This document shows, piece after piece, positions 21,322 through 29,933 of a stretch of DNA of 64,000 bases. Every line of letters begins with the position of its first letter. The stretch's first letter is position 1. The notes below the pieces were generated by a model, which searched no databases, was not told the origin of the DNA, and saw nothing but the letters and a program-made list of their open reading frames with translations. Source of the DNA: Alphaproteobacteria bacterium (GTDB lineage Bacteria; Pseudomonadota; Alphaproteobacteria; Micropepsales; Micropepsaceae); the NCBI GenBank assembly GCA_016792565.1, contig JAEUMK010000098.1:35250-99249 (forward strand), given 5' to 3'. The position numbers were made by a program, and so were the translations under genes.

Positions 21322-22011
21322 CTATTCGGGCAGCGGATAGCCGATCGAGAACTGCGTCACGCGCGGCTTGGCGGCGCGGACGTCGGCGGCGTCGGATTTC
21401 AGCGACACGTCGCCCGACACGCTCTGCGGCGCATTGGCGGCGGACGAGGCGAAGCGGACCGACAGGATGCAGCCGCCGGGCTTGGGCTCCAGCGCGCCGC
21501 CCTCCCAGCTGTTGGCGTAGCCGCCATAGTCCCAGTCGAAACCCGAGAGGAGGAACGGCCTGCCGTTCGCCTTCTCCACGTCCTCGATCGGCGAGCCGAT
21601 GCGGATGCCTTCGGCGCTCTGCCAGAGGATCTCGCGCTTCCAGGGATCGTAGGCTTCAGGGTCGGCGCTCCAGTCGGCCTGGACCTCGACCGAGCCGATG
21701 CCCTGGCGCTTTTCCTCGTCCATCCAGTAGACGGTCAGCATGCGCGCCGGATCGTCGCCGAAGACGACGGTGGCGTTCAGCTCGGTGCCTTCGGGACCGG
21801 GCACGACCTTGAAGGTGACGTTGGCGTCGCCGAAGGCCTCTTTCAGCCTGGCTTCGGAGGAGTCGGCCGCGAACGGGCCTTCGCAGGCGAGGGTCCCGAT
21901 TTCGGCGGGCACGGCCGGGCCGTCGATGGGCGCGACCGTTTCGGCGGCGGCCGGCAGGACGGCGAGGAGAGCGGCCGGGGCGGTGAGGAGGGCAAGCATC
22001 GAACGGCGCAT
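21322..22011 (-). CDS. Secreted protein of unknown function
   Basis: 229 residues from ATG 22011, chosen because it gives a clean signal peptide (MRRSMLALLTAPAALLAVLPAAAET) and has GGGAG 6 nt upstream; the longer frame to 22107 would bury it. The mature region is acidic, with one Cys near the start (LACEGPFAADSSEARLKEAFG) and one near the end (GGCILSVRFASS), possibly a disulfide. The pattern SEARLKEAFG...VTFKVVPGPEG...WKREILWQSAEGIRIG...VEKANGRPF suggests a compact beta-rich domain. Not recognised beyond that. It lies between the NYN-domain gene and the kinase on the same strand. Confidence 0.75.
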   Translation of the reverse strand: MRRSMLALLTAPAALLAVLPAAAETVAPIDGPAVPAEIGTLACEGPFAADSSEARLKEAFGDANVTFKVVPGPEGTELNATVVFGDDPARMLTVYWMDEEKRQGIGSVEVQADWSADPEAYDPWKREILWQSAEGIRIGSPIEDVEKANGRPFLLSGFDWDYGGYANSWEGGALEPKPGGCILSVRFASSAANAPQSVSGDVSLKSDAADVRAAKPRVTQFSIGYPLPE

Positions 22012-22111
22012 CGGAACTCCCTTGATTGCAGCAGGCCTTCTCGCCCACCGCCGCGCCGCCGTCAAAGCGGCCAAACGGCGCGGCGCGGGGCGCGAAACGT
22101 TCAGCATGGGT

Positions 22112-22921
22112 TCAGGCCCTGGGCTTGGGCGGCGGCGGCTTCTTCGCCGGGATGCGGACGAACCAGTGCTTGGTCTCCGACTGCCTCAGTTCGAAGGCCT
22201 CGGTCTTCTGCAGAAGGTCGAGCAGATTGCGGCAGCCATAATTGCGCGGGTCGTAGTCGGGCGCGAGATTGCGCAGCATCTGGCCAAGTCCGGAGAGCCC
22301 GACCCAGCCGTCGTCGCTGTCGAGCCGGTTGACCGCGTTCCTGAGCATCGGCACCGCGTTCTGGACCGGTTCGCGCGCCCGGGTCGCGGCCGCCGGATCG
22401 GCGGGCGGGACCGGCGGTCCGGCACTCGCCGCGGTCCCGGGGGCGATCGGTTCGACCGGCGCCGCCGCGGCGCCGCCGCCCATGAGGTTTTCGGTGTAGA
22501 TGAAGCGCTTGCAGGCTTGGCGAAAGCTCTCCGGCGTCTTCTTCTCGCCGAAGCCGTAGACCTCCAGCCCTTCCTCGCGGATACGCGAGGCGAGGCGCGT
22601 GAAGTCGCTGTCGGAGGACACCAGACAGAAGCCGTCGACCCGGCCGCTGTGCAGCAGATCCATCGCGTCGATCACCAGCGCGATGTCGGAGGCGTTCTTG
22701 CCGGTGGTGTTGGCGAATTGCTGATGGGCGAGAATGGCGTGGCGGGCGAGAAGCGCCGACCAGCCGTTGAGCCGGGAGCTTGAAAAGTCGCCGTAGATTC
22801 GCCGGACCGTCGCCTCGCCCAACTCGGCGATTTCCTCAAAGAGGCCCGCCGCGATCTGCGGCGAGGCGTTGTCGGCGTCGATCAGCACGGCGAACCGCAG
22901 CGACTTGGTTTCTCCGGCCAT
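22112..22921 (-). CDS. NYN-domain ribonuclease-like protein with C-terminal LOTUS/OST-HTH domain
   Basis: 269 residues. The N-terminal NYN (PIN-like, LabA/DUF88) domain runs from about 10 to 145 with the acidic set visible: VLIDADNAS (Asp15, Asp17), NASDIALVIDAMDLL (Asp79, Asp85) and VSSDSDFTRLASRIREEG (Asp104, Asp106). A Gly/Ala/Pro linker of about 45 residues leads to a LOTUS/OST-HTH domain (about 195-262: LRNAVNRLDSDDGWVGLSG, GCRNLLDLLQKTEAFELR, KHWFVRIP), a predicted RNA-binding winged helix. The architecture parallels eukaryotic MARF1-like proteins; in bacteria the family is predicted to process RNA. Substrate unknown. Confidence 0.85.
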   Translation of the reverse strand: MAGETKSLRFAVLIDADNASPQIAAGLFEEIAELGEATVRRIYGDFSSSRLNGWSALLARHAILAHQQFANTTGKNASDIALVIDAMDLLHSGRVDGFCLVSSDSDFTRLASRIREEGLEVYGFGEKKTPESFRQACKRFIYTENLMGGGAAAAPVEPIAPGTAASAGPPVPPADPAAATRAREPVQNAVPMLRNAVNRLDSDDGWVGLSGLGQMLRNLAPDYDPRNYGCRNLLDLLQKTEAFELRQSETKHWFVRIPAKKPPPPKPRA

Positions 22922-22930
22922 GCGGCCTCC

Positions 22931-24439
22931 TCAGGTCAGGTTCAGGCGGCGGTAGCTGAGGGCTTCGGCGATGTGGGGGCGGGCGGTCGTGGGGCTGCCG
23001 GCGAGGTCGGCGATGGTGCGGGCGACGCGCAGGGCGCGGGTATAGCCGCGGGCCGAGAGGCGCATCTTCTCGGCCGCCTCGGCGAGCAGGGCCTGGGCGG
23101 CGGGTTCGAGGCGCGCGCCCTCGGCCAGCACCTCGCCCTCGGCCTCGGCATTGGTGCGGATGCCGGCCGCCGCATAGCGCTCGCCCTGGCGGGCCCGGGC
23201 GGCGGCGACGCGGGCGGCGATTTCGGCCGAGCCTTCGCGCGGCGCGGGGAGGCTGAGATCGGCGGCGCTGACGGCCGGGACATCGACGTGGAGGTCGATG
23301 CGGTCGTAGAGCGGGCCGGAGATGCGCGCCTGGTAGTCGGCGCCGCAGCGCGGGGCCTTGTTGCAGGCCATCGCCGGGTCGCCCAGATAGCCGCAGCGGC
23401 AGGGGTTCATGGCGGCGACGAGCTGGACGCGGCTGGGATAGCGGATATGGGCGTTGGCGCGGGCGACGAGCGTCGAGCCGGTCTCCAGCGGCTGGCGCAG
23501 CGAGTCGAGGACGCGGCGGTCGAATTCGGGGAGTTCGTCGAGGAAGAGGACGCCGAGATGGGCGAGGCTGACCTCGCCGGGGCGGACCTTGAGGCCGCCG
23601 CCGGTCAGCGCCGCCATCGAGGCCGAATGGTGGGGGGCGCGGAACGGACGGCGGCGGCCGATCGCCCCGTCCTTCAGCTCGCCCGCCAGGCTCTGGATCA
23701 TCGAGATCTCCAGCGCCTCGCGGGCGTCGAGCGGCGGCAGCAGGCCCGGCAGGCGGGCCGCCAGCATCGACTTGCCGCTGCCGGGCGGGCCGATCATCAA
23801 GAGGTTGTGGCCGCCCGCCGCGGTGATCTCGAGCGCCCGCTTGGCGGTTTCCTGGCCGCGCACGTCGCGCAGGTCGGGCAGCTTGCCGTCGTCCTCGGCG
23901 AGCTTCGGCCCGGGCGGGGGCAGCACGGCGACGCCCTTGTAGTGGTTGACGAGGGCGATGAGGCTGGGCGCCGCGACGATCTCGACGCCGCCGATCCAGG
24001 CGGCCTCGGCGCCGCAGGCGGCGGGGCAGACCAGCGCCTTCTCGGCGGTGGCGGCGGCGAGGGTCGCGGGGAGGACGCCGGCGACCGCCGTCACCTGGCC
24101 GTCGAGCGCCAGTTCGCCGAGCGCCACGGTGCGGGCCATCTCGTCCAACGGCAGCACGCCCATCGCGGCGAGCAGGCCCATGGCGATGGGCAGGTCGTAG
24201 TGGCTGCCCTCCTTGGGCAGATCGGCCGGGGCCAGATTGACGACGATGCGCTTGGGCGGCAGCGCCAGGCCGATGGCGTGCAGCGCCGACTTCACCCGCT
24301 CCTGGCTTTCGGCGACCGCCTTGTCGGGCAGGCCGACGATCATCATGCGGTTGCCGCCGCCGGTGATCTGCACCTGCACGTCGACCTCGCGCGCTTCAAT
24401 GCCCTCGAAGGCGACGGTGGAGACGCGCGTGACGGTCAT
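22931..24439 (-). CDS. comM: YifB/ComM family Mg-chelatase-like AAA+ ATPase
   Basis: 502 residues with three parts: an N-terminal Lon-like domain (AFEGIEAREVDVQVQITGG, GLPDKAVAESQERVKSAL), a central AAA+ module with Walker A IGPPGSGKSMLAARLPGLL and Walker B GVLFLDELPEF, and a C-terminal Mg_chelatase_C (RGYTRALRVARTIADL). The cysteine insert MNPCRCGYLGDP...CNKAPRCG, typical of YifB, is present. ComM is a hexameric helicase that promotes branch migration during natural transformation in Vibrio, and related roles are likely. The start lies 60 bp after the small-protein operon on the same strand. Confidence 0.93.
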   Translation of the reverse strand: MTVTRVSTVAFEGIEAREVDVQVQITGGGNRMMIVGLPDKAVAESQERVKSALHAIGLALPPKRIVVNLAPADLPKEGSHYDLPIAMGLLAAMGVLPLDEMARTVALGELALDGQVTAVAGVLPATLAAATAEKALVCPAACGAEAAWIGGVEIVAAPSLIALVNHYKGVAVLPPPGPKLAEDDGKLPDLRDVRGQETAKRALEITAAGGHNLLMIGPPGSGKSMLAARLPGLLPPLDAREALEISMIQSLAGELKDGAIGRRRPFRAPHHSASMAALTGGGLKVRPGEVSLAHLGVLFLDELPEFDRRVLDSLRQPLETGSTLVARANAHIRYPSRVQLVAAMNPCRCGYLGDPAMACNKAPRCGADYQARISGPLYDRIDLHVDVPAVSAADLSLPAPREGSAEIAARVAAARARQGERYAAAGIRTNAEAEGEVLAEGARLEPAAQALLAEAAEKMRLSARGYTRALRVARTIADLAGSPTTARPHIAEALSYRRLNLT

Positions 24440-24499
24440 GGGCGGCGATGATCGCCGGGCGGCGGCTGGCGGCGCAAGGGGCCGCGATGCCGCGCCGCC

Positions 24500-24721
24500 T
24501 CAGGCCGGCGGCGCGCCCCCCAGCGCGGCGAGCAAGGCACGGCCCACGAGGGCACGGCGGCGGAGCGCGGCGCAGAGACGGCGGCGCTCCAGCGCGCGGG
24601 CGCCGTAGCGGCCGTGCTTCAGCGCGTTGCGGTTGCCGGGCCCGCCGCCCCTGCCGCGTCCGGTCGGATAGCGCGGACATTTTGTTGCGCCCCCGCGACA
24701 CGAAGCATCTTCGTTCCTCAC
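24500..24721 (-). CDS. Small basic protein with GNRNALKHG motif
   Basis: 73 residues from GTG 24721. A strong GGAGGAGGA Shine-Dalgarno sits directly in front, and the GTG overlaps the TGA of the upstream 133-residue gene (GTGA), so the two are coupled. The GGGPGNRNALKHGRYGARALERRR segment matches a motif often seen in small alphaproteobacterial and phage-associated proteins of unknown function, where it follows a cysteine-rich stretch; here two Cys precede it. It is followed by an Arg/Ala-rich helix. Function not recognised. Confidence 0.6.
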   Translation of the reverse strand: MRNEDASCRGGATKCPRYPTGRGRGGGPGNRNALKHGRYGARALERRRLCAALRRRALVGRALLAALGGAPPA

Positions 24722-25119
24722 TTCCTCCTCCGGGGGGAGGGGGTGGCGGCAAGCTCCGGCAGCGCGGCGGCGGCGTCAGGGGCGGGCGGGGCGCGGCGCT
24801 CGACCTCGATCTTCAGGGCGTGGCGCTTCACGTTGTCGTCGGCCCGCGGCAGGAGGATGCCGGTCAGGACCGCGATGGTGCCGGCCAGGCGATCGACGCG
24901 GTCATAGGCGTTCTCGCGCGCGCAGAGCACCGCATCGTAGATCTCCTCGGGCGGCGACAGGCATTCCTCGAATTCGAGGCTGATCATGGCGTGGCACTGG
25001 GCGATCTGGCGGGCCAGCGCCTCGCGCACGGTGTCGGCGGTGAACTGGGCCGGGACCTCACCGCCGAAGAATTCGGCGGTGAGCTCGGCGAGCGTCGGGG
25101 GCGGGGGCGTGCTGGGCAT
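24718..25119 (-). CDS. Hypothetical helical protein, first gene of a small operon
   Basis: 133 residues from the ATG at 25119 (MPSTPPPPTLAELTAEFFGG); the frame is open upstream but crosses the AT-rich promoter. Mostly helical, with an acidic first half (ISLEFEECLSPPEEIYDAVL) and a conserved-looking ENAYDRVDRLAGTIAVLTG segment, then a basic/Pro C-terminus ending SPRRRK. No membrane segments and no family recognised. Its stop overlaps the GTG of the GNRNALKHG gene. The pair is isolated between comM and the Rieske oxygenase and has its own promoter, which suggests an accessory or prophage-derived two-gene unit. Confidence 0.6.
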   Translation of the reverse strand: MPSTPPPPTLAELTAEFFGGEVPAQFTADTVREALARQIAQCHAMISLEFEECLSPPEEIYDAVLCARENAYDRVDRLAGTIAVLTGILLPRADDNVKRHALKIEVERRAPPAPDAAAALPELAATPSPRRRK

Positions 25120-25164
25120 GGGACGGCGTCCTTTCCTTGCGCCGCCGGGATGGCGGCGAGAAGG

Positions 25165-25192
25165 AGTATAGGACTTTATACCGTTTTGTAAA
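25165..25192 (-). promoter_or_regulatory. AT-rich promoter of the two-gene small operon
   Basis: On the minus strand TTTACA (25192-25187) and TATACT (25170-25165) are separated by 16 bp, a close match to a sigma-70 promoter, inside a short AT-rich patch that stands out in this GC-rich DNA. Inverted CTTTA/TAAAG and AGGAC/GTCCT elements around it (about 25169-25204) could be an operator. It also begins directly beyond the 3' end of the Rieske gene. Confidence 0.65.
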
Positions 25193-25202
25193 GACTTTCG
25201 TC

Positions 25203-26180
25203 CTATTTCGGTGTGGGCGCGGCGGCGAGGAGGTCGCGGAAGAGCCGCACCGCGCCCTCGTGGCGCGGCGAGAGCGGCCCCATGGCGATGTCGCCGGCCG
25301 CCATGTTGCGCTCCACCGCCTCGCAGATCGCCTTGTCCTCGGCGGTCACGACATCGGACATCGCGAAGGTCGCGGCGTGATCGGCATCCGGATCGGCGAA
25401 GACGTAGAGATAGTCGAGCCGCGTGCGGTTCTCGCCGAGCGGCCAGATGCGCTCCATCATCATGCCGTCGCGATAGACGTTGATGCCGAGATTGGGCCAG
25501 GCCCAGGCCCACAGCCCGTCATAGACGGCATCGGCGGCGCGTTCGGGACGCAGCGGCGCGTGGTGGATGGCGACGCGGTCCTCCAGCGTCACGCGGTAGT
25601 CGTCGGCGACGATCTCGGCGTCGAGGGCGGGATGGATGGGCGGGACGTGATAGCCCTCCAGGTAGTTCTCGACATAGACGCTCCAGCGGCAGGCGACCTC
25701 GTGCGTGCGGCGCGCCGCGAAACGCCATGCTTCCATCGGCACGGCGGCGGCGCGGCGCGCGACCGGGGCGATCCAGGCGTCGAAATCGGGCGCGCCCTCG
25801 GCCGGCCCGACGAAGACCCAGCCGCGCCACAGCCGCACGCCGAGCGCCACGAGGCCGAGCGCGCCGGCGTCGAAGCCGTCCGCCGGGCCGAAGCGCGTCG
25901 CCGCCTTCAGCCGCCCGTCCAGCGCATAGCGCCAGCCGTGATAGGGGCAGGTCAGCTCGCGCCCGCAGGAGCCCGCGCCGTCATCGACGAAGGGGCTGAG
26001 GCGGTGGCGGCAGGCGTTGCGGAAGGCGCGGATGGTTCCGTCCTCGCCCCGCACGGCGATGAGCGGCCGCCCGGCGACCGTCTCGGCGACGTAGTCGCCG
26101 GGCTGCGCGAACTGCGAGACATGGGCGAGGCATTGCCAGCTCACCGCAAAGACCGCCGCCGTCGCTGCGCCGGGCTGCAT
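25203..26180 (-). CDS. Rieske [2Fe-2S] aromatic ring-hydroxylating oxygenase alpha subunit
   Basis: 325 residues from ATG 26180, which overlaps the gshB stop (TGATG); a longer start at 26216 would extend into gshB. The Rieske cluster ligands are visible as CRHRLSP and, 17 residues on, CPYHGWRYALDG. The catalytic mononuclear iron site reads ENYLEGYHVPPIHP, with the usual Asp expected near the C-terminal third. Size and motifs fit the choline/carnitine-type or phenylpropionate-type alpha subunits, but the substrate cannot be assigned. No ferredoxin or reductase gene is adjacent, so electron donors would be supplied in trans. Coupling to glutathione synthetase is unexpected. Confidence 0.88.
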   Translation of the reverse strand: MQPGAATAAVFAVSWQCLAHVSQFAQPGDYVAETVAGRPLIAVRGEDGTIRAFRNACRHRLSPFVDDGAGSCGRELTCPYHGWRYALDGRLKAATRFGPADGFDAGALGLVALGVRLWRGWVFVGPAEGAPDFDAWIAPVARRAAAVPMEAWRFAARRTHEVACRWSVYVENYLEGYHVPPIHPALDAEIVADDYRVTLEDRVAIHHAPLRPERAADAVYDGLWAWAWPNLGINVYRDGMMMERIWPLGENRTRLDYLYVFADPDADHAATFAMSDVVTAEDKAICEAVERNMAAGDIAMGPLSPRHEGAVRLFRDLLAAAPTPK

Positions 26181-27127
26181 CAGGCGGCCTTGCGCCGCGC
26201 CTCGATCGCGTCCCACACGAGCGCCGCGATGTCGGGGCCGCCGAAGCGGCGGATCTCCCAGATGCCGGTCGGCGAGGTGACGTTGATCTCGGTGAGGTAG
26301 TCGCCGATCACGTCGATGCCGACGAAGATGAGGCCGCGCGCCTTCAGCTCCGGCCCGATGGCGGCGCAGATCTCCTTCTCGCGGGCCGTCAGCTCGGTCG
26401 CTTCGGGACGGCCGCCGACATGCATGTTGGAGCGCGCCTCGCCCTCGGCCGGGACGCGGTTGATCGCCCCGGCGGGGACGCCGTCGACGAGGATGATGCG
26501 CTTGTCGCCCTTGCGCACCTCGGGCAGGTATTTCTGGACGATCAGCGGCTCGCGCGAGAGCTTCTCGAAGGTTTCCAGCAGCGAGCCCAGATTCTCGTCG
26601 CCGGCGCGGATGCGGAAGACCCCCGCCCCGGCATTGCCGTAGAGCGGCTTGACGATGACGTCGCCGTGTTCGGCCCGGAAGGCGCGGATCGCGGCGCGGT
26701 CGTTGGTGACGAGGGTCGGCGGGATCAGCTCGGGCCAGAGGATCGGGAAGAGCTTCTCGGGCGCGTCGCGCACATGCACCGGATCGTTGACGACGAGCGT
26801 CTTGGGGTGGATGCGCTGAAGCACATAGGTCGTCGTCAGATAGGCCATGTCGTAGGGCGGGTCCTGGCGCAGCAGCACCACGTCCATGTCGGAAAGCTCG
26901 ACCACCGCCTCGGGCTTGAACGAGTAGTGGTTGCCCTTCTCGTGCCGCACCGAGAGATAATGGCCGCGCGCGAAGACCCGGCCGTCGCGGTAGGAGAGGT
27001 TCTTCGGCTCGTAGTAGAACAGCGTGTGGCCGCGGTTCTGCGCTTCGAGCGCCAGCGCGAAGGTGGAATCGCCGCCGATGTCGATCGCGTGGATCGGGTC
27101 CATCTGGATCGCGACGGAAAGCGTCAT
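26180..27127 (-). CDS. gshB: Glutathione synthetase
   Basis: 315 residues, ATP-grasp ligase adding glycine to gamma-glutamylcysteine. Signatures: [21 protein letters not shown] at the N-terminus, [46 protein letters not shown] in the ATP-binding part and [21 protein letters not shown] at the metal/substrate site. The start has 83 bp to yraN. The stop is overlapped by the Rieske start. The usual alphaproteobacterial order rsmI-yraN-gshB is retained. Confidence 0.96.
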   Translation of the reverse strand: MTLSVAIQMDPIHAIDIGGDSTFALALEAQNRGHTLFYYEPKNLSYRDGRVFARGHYLSVRHEKGNHYSFKPEAVVELSDMDVVLLRQDPPYDMAYLTTTYVLQRIHPKTLVVNDPVHVRDAPEKLFPILWPELIPPTLVTNDRAAIRAFRAEHGDVIVKPLYGNAGAGVFRIRAGDENLGSLLETFEKLSREPLIVQKYLPEVRKGDKRIILVDGVPAGAINRVPAEGEARSNMHVGGRPEATELTAREKEICAAIGPELKARGLIFVGIDVIGDYLTEINVTSPTGIWEIRRFGGPDIAALVWDAIEARRKAA

Positions 27128-27210
27128 GGGACGTCCTTAGAGGTCGGGGCCGGTTCGGCGCGCACCATCGGTCGCGGCGGGAGGCAATTCAAGCGTCGCA
27201 TCCCGGCGCG

Positions 27211-27588
27211 TCAGGGCCGGAAGGCGTCGATCACATGGCGCGGCCAGAAGCGCCCGGCCTCCAGCACCATGGCGTCGAAGCGCATCGCGGCGCCGGCATA
27301 GCGCGGGCGGCGCTTGAGGAAATGCTGCGCGGTGCGGGCGATGCGCTGCTGCTGCGCCGGGGCGATGGCGTCGATCGCGCCGTCCTCGGTGGCCCGCGCC
27401 TTGACCTCGATGAAGACGAGGGTGCGGCCCTTGCGCGCGATGATGTCGACCTCGCCGAGGCCGGAGGCGCGGGCCGGGCGGAAATTCACCGCCAGCACGC
27501 GGTAGAGCTTCAGCCGCAGCAGCCAGACGGCGCGGCGTTCGGCGATGCGGCCGCGATCCACGGCGGCGAGCTTGGCGTTGCTAGGCAT
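27211..27588 (-). CDS. yraN: YraN/UPF0102 family nuclease-like protein
   Basis: 125 residues from ATG 27588 (MPSNAKLAAVDRG), which overlaps the rsmI stop by 8 bp; an upstream ATG at 27615 lies deeper in rsmI. A PD-(D/E)xK-like core is visible: GRIAERRAVWLLRLKLYRVLAVN, GEVDIIARKGRTLVFIEVKAR, then QQQRIARTAQHFLKR. The family is Holliday-junction-resolvase-like and nearly universal, but its role is unproven. Neighbours rsmI and gshB match other alphaproteobacteria. Confidence 0.93.
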   Translation of the reverse strand: MPSNAKLAAVDRGRIAERRAVWLLRLKLYRVLAVNFRPARASGLGEVDIIARKGRTLVFIEVKARATEDGAIDAIAPAQQQRIARTAQHFLKRRPRYAGAAMRFDAMVLEAGRFWPRHVIDAFRP

Positions 27589-28429
27589 CGGCTTTGAGCT
27601 CCAGGGCGCGGGCATAGACGGTGCGGCGCGGCAGCCCGAGGGCGCCGGCGACGGCGTCGGCCGCGTCCTTGACCCGCATCGTGGCGAGGGCGCGGCGGAG
27701 CGCCGCGTCGAGGCCCTCGCCGGCGGCCTGCGGATCGGCGGCGGCGGGCGGGGCGACGACGAGGACGATCTCGCCGCGCCGCAGGTCAGGCTCGGCGGCG
27801 GCGGCGGCGGCGAGCTCGGCCAGCGTGCCGCGCCGCGCCTCCTCGTGGCGCTTGGTCAGCTCGCGGCAGAGGACGGCCCGCCGCTCGCCCAGCACATGCG
27901 CCATGTCGGCAAGGGTCTCCTCGATGCGGTGCGGGGCCTCGAAGAAGACGAGCGCTGCGTCGATGGATTTCAGCTCGGCGAGCTCGGCGCGGCGGGCGCC
28001 CTCGGCCGGGGGCAGGAAGCCCGCGAAGAGCGTGCGCTTCGCGGCGAGCCCCGAGATCGAGAGCGCGGCGGTGAGGGCCGAGGCGCCGGGCACGGCGAAG
28101 ACCTTGTGGCCGGCCGCGACGGCGGCGGCGACCAGCTCGGCGCCGGGATCGGAGACATGCGGCGTGCCGGCGTCGGTCACCAGCGCCACGGCCTCGCCGC
28201 GGCCGAGGCGGGCGAGGATCGCCGGGGTGGCGCGGGCCGCGTTCTCGGCGCGGTAGGAAACGAGCTTCGTGCCGATGCCGTGCAGCGCGAACAGCTTGGC
28301 GGTGACGCGGGTGTCCTCGGCGACGACGATCGCGGCGCGGGAGAGGATGTCGCGGGCCCGCAGGGTGAGGTCGCCGGCATTGCCGATGGGCGTCGCCGTC
28401 ACATAAAGGCCGCTTTGCAGCGCTCCCAT
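27581..28429 (-). CDS. rsmI: 16S rRNA (cytidine(1402)-2'-O)-methyltransferase
   Basis: About 282 residues from the internal ATG at 28429 (MGALQSGLYVTATPIGN). Another ATG at 28540 is possible, but the extra 37 codons have atypical use (AAA, AGT, GGT) and would leave only 3 bp for a divergent promoter in front of lppC. The SAM-dependent tetrapyrrole-methylase fold shows LYVTATPIGNAGDLTLRA, VAEDTRVTAKLF, VTDAGTPHVSDPG, VPGASALTAAL and FFEAPHRIEETL. It methylates C1402 in the ribosomal P site. Confidence 0.92.
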   Translation of the reverse strand: MGALQSGLYVTATPIGNAGDLTLRARDILSRAAIVVAEDTRVTAKLFALHGIGTKLVSYRAENAARATPAILARLGRGEAVALVTDAGTPHVSDPGAELVAAAVAAGHKVFAVPGASALTAALSISGLAAKRTLFAGFLPPAEGARRAELAELKSIDAALVFFEAPHRIEETLADMAHVLGERRAVLCRELTKRHEEARRGTLAELAAAAAAEPDLRRGEIVLVVAPPAAADPQAAGEGLDAALRRALATMRVKDAADAVAGALGLPRRTVYARALELKADA

Positions 28430-28543
28430 CGCGGCGGGCGCGACGCCATCGTCCGCCGCCGGTGGTTTACTCCCGGCCGGGCCGCCTTTAGCTTCCGCCG
28501 CCAATGCGCCCCGGCGCACCGGTTCACCCGACAAGGACATCGA

Positions 28544-29914
28544 ATGGCTCTCGCACCGTCGCTTCCTTCTTCTCCCTGGAGTGGTAGCGGTCTTGCCCGC
28601 CGCCTGAAAGCGATCTGTTCGGCGCTGCTGATCGTCGCCGGCTCGGCGCTGCTGACGGCCTGCCAGATGCCGGGCGAAGGCCCCGGCGAAGGCACGGTGC
28701 TGACGCCCGGCGAGGCCGGCTCCGGCGGACGCGGGCCGCGCCCCGACGTCAATCCGATCGGCGCCTCGGGCCCGGCCGCCACCGGCGCGCCGCGGCGGCC
28801 GGGCGGCATCGGCATGGGGCCGGTGAAGATCGCCCTGCTGGTGCCCCAGACCGGGCGCGGCAAGGACCTGGGCAACCCGCTGTTCGACGCCGCCCAGATG
28901 GCGCTGTTCGACACCGGGCGCAGCGACATCACGCTGATCGTCAAGGACACCGGGCGGGGCGCCGCCAATGCCGCCCAGTCGGCGATCAACGAAGGGGCGG
29001 AGATCATCCTCGGCCCGGTCTTCGCCGACGAGGTGGCTTCGGTCCGCGCCGTCGCGGCGCCGCTGGGCGTGCCGGTCATCACCTTCTCGTCCGATACCTC
29101 GGTCGCCGGCGGCGGCGCCTATACGCTCTCCTTCCCGCCGGAGGAGGAGATCCGGGCGATCGTCAACTACGCCGCCGGGCGCGGCATGGGCCTCTTCGCC
29201 ATCATGTCGCCGGGCGATTCCTATGGCCGGCGCGCCTCCAGCGCCTTCGCCCGCGACGTCGCGGCGATCGGCGGCACGGTGGTCGCCAATGCCGCCTATG
29301 CCGCCGGCGGACCGGGCTATTCCTCGGTCATGGCGCTCGACGGCAAGGATTTCGACGCGATCTTCGTTCCCGGCGGCGGCGGCGGCCTGCGCGGCATCGC
29401 CAAGCTGATCGCCTTCGGCCCGCCGCCCCCGCCCGCCCCGGCGCCGCTGACCGACGAGCAGATCGCGGCCGGCGTCGCCCCGCCCCCGCCGCCGGCGCCG
29501 CTGCCGCGCGCGGTGCTGCCCGATCACATCCTGCTCGGCACCGGGTTGTGGGACGAGCCGTCGAACGGAACCTCGGGCGGCCTCGCCCGCGGCGTCTTCG
29601 CCGCCCCCGAGCCCTCGACGCGGCAGAGCTTCGGGGCGCGCTTCGAAGGCGTCTACGGCTATCGGCCGCCGCGCGTCGCCAGCCTCGGCTACGACGCGGT
29701 GTCGCTGGCGGCGACGCTGTCGGACGGCCTGCCGGGCCAGCGCTTCACCCAGAGCGCGATCGCCGATCCCAACGGCTTCGCCGGCGTCGACGGCATCTTC
29801 CGCTTCCTGCCGAACGGCACGATCCAGCGCGGCCTGGCGATCATCGAGGTGACGGGCTCGGGCTTCTCGGTAATCCGCGGCGCGCCGCGCAGCTTCCAGG
29901 ATTTCGGCTCGTAG
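28544..29914 (+). CDS. LppC/LpoA-type penicillin-binding protein activator lipoprotein
   Basis: 456 residues from ATG 28544. The signal sequence ends in a lipobox (GSALLTAC), placing it as a lipoprotein. After a Gly/Pro linker comes a periplasmic-binding-protein type I fold: IALLVPQTGRGKDLGNPLFDAAQMAL, ILGPVFADEVASVRAVA, GVPVITFSSDTSVA, IMSPGDSYGRRASSAF and a C-terminal FRFLPNGTIQRGLAIIEV. A low-complexity Pro/Ala insert (PPPPPAPAPL, then PPPPPAPLPR) interrupts the second half. LpoA-like proteins stimulate PBP1A from the outer membrane; the matching class A PBP may be the one at 56.5-58.7 kb. Divergent from rsmI as in many proteobacteria. Confidence 0.9.
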   Translation: MALAPSLPSSPWSGSGLARRLKAICSALLIVAGSALLTACQMPGEGPGEGTVLTPGEAGSGGRGPRPDVNPIGASGPAATGAPRRPGGIGMGPVKIALLVPQTGRGKDLGNPLFDAAQMALFDTGRSDITLIVKDTGRGAANAAQSAINEGAEIILGPVFADEVASVRAVAAPLGVPVITFSSDTSVAGGGAYTLSFPPEEEIRAIVNYAAGRGMGLFAIMSPGDSYGRRASSAFARDVAAIGGTVVANAAYAAGGPGYSSVMALDGKDFDAIFVPGGGGGLRGIAKLIAFGPPPPPAPAPLTDEQIAAGVAPPPPPAPLPRAVLPDHILLGTGLWDEPSNGTSGGLARGVFAAPEPSTRQSFGARFEGVYGYRPPRVASLGYDAVSLAATLSDGLPGQRFTQSAIADPNGFAGVDGIFRFLPNGTIQRGLAIIEVTGSGFSVIRGAPRSFQDFGS

Positions 29915-29933
29915 GCGCCGGCCCGGCCGCGCC

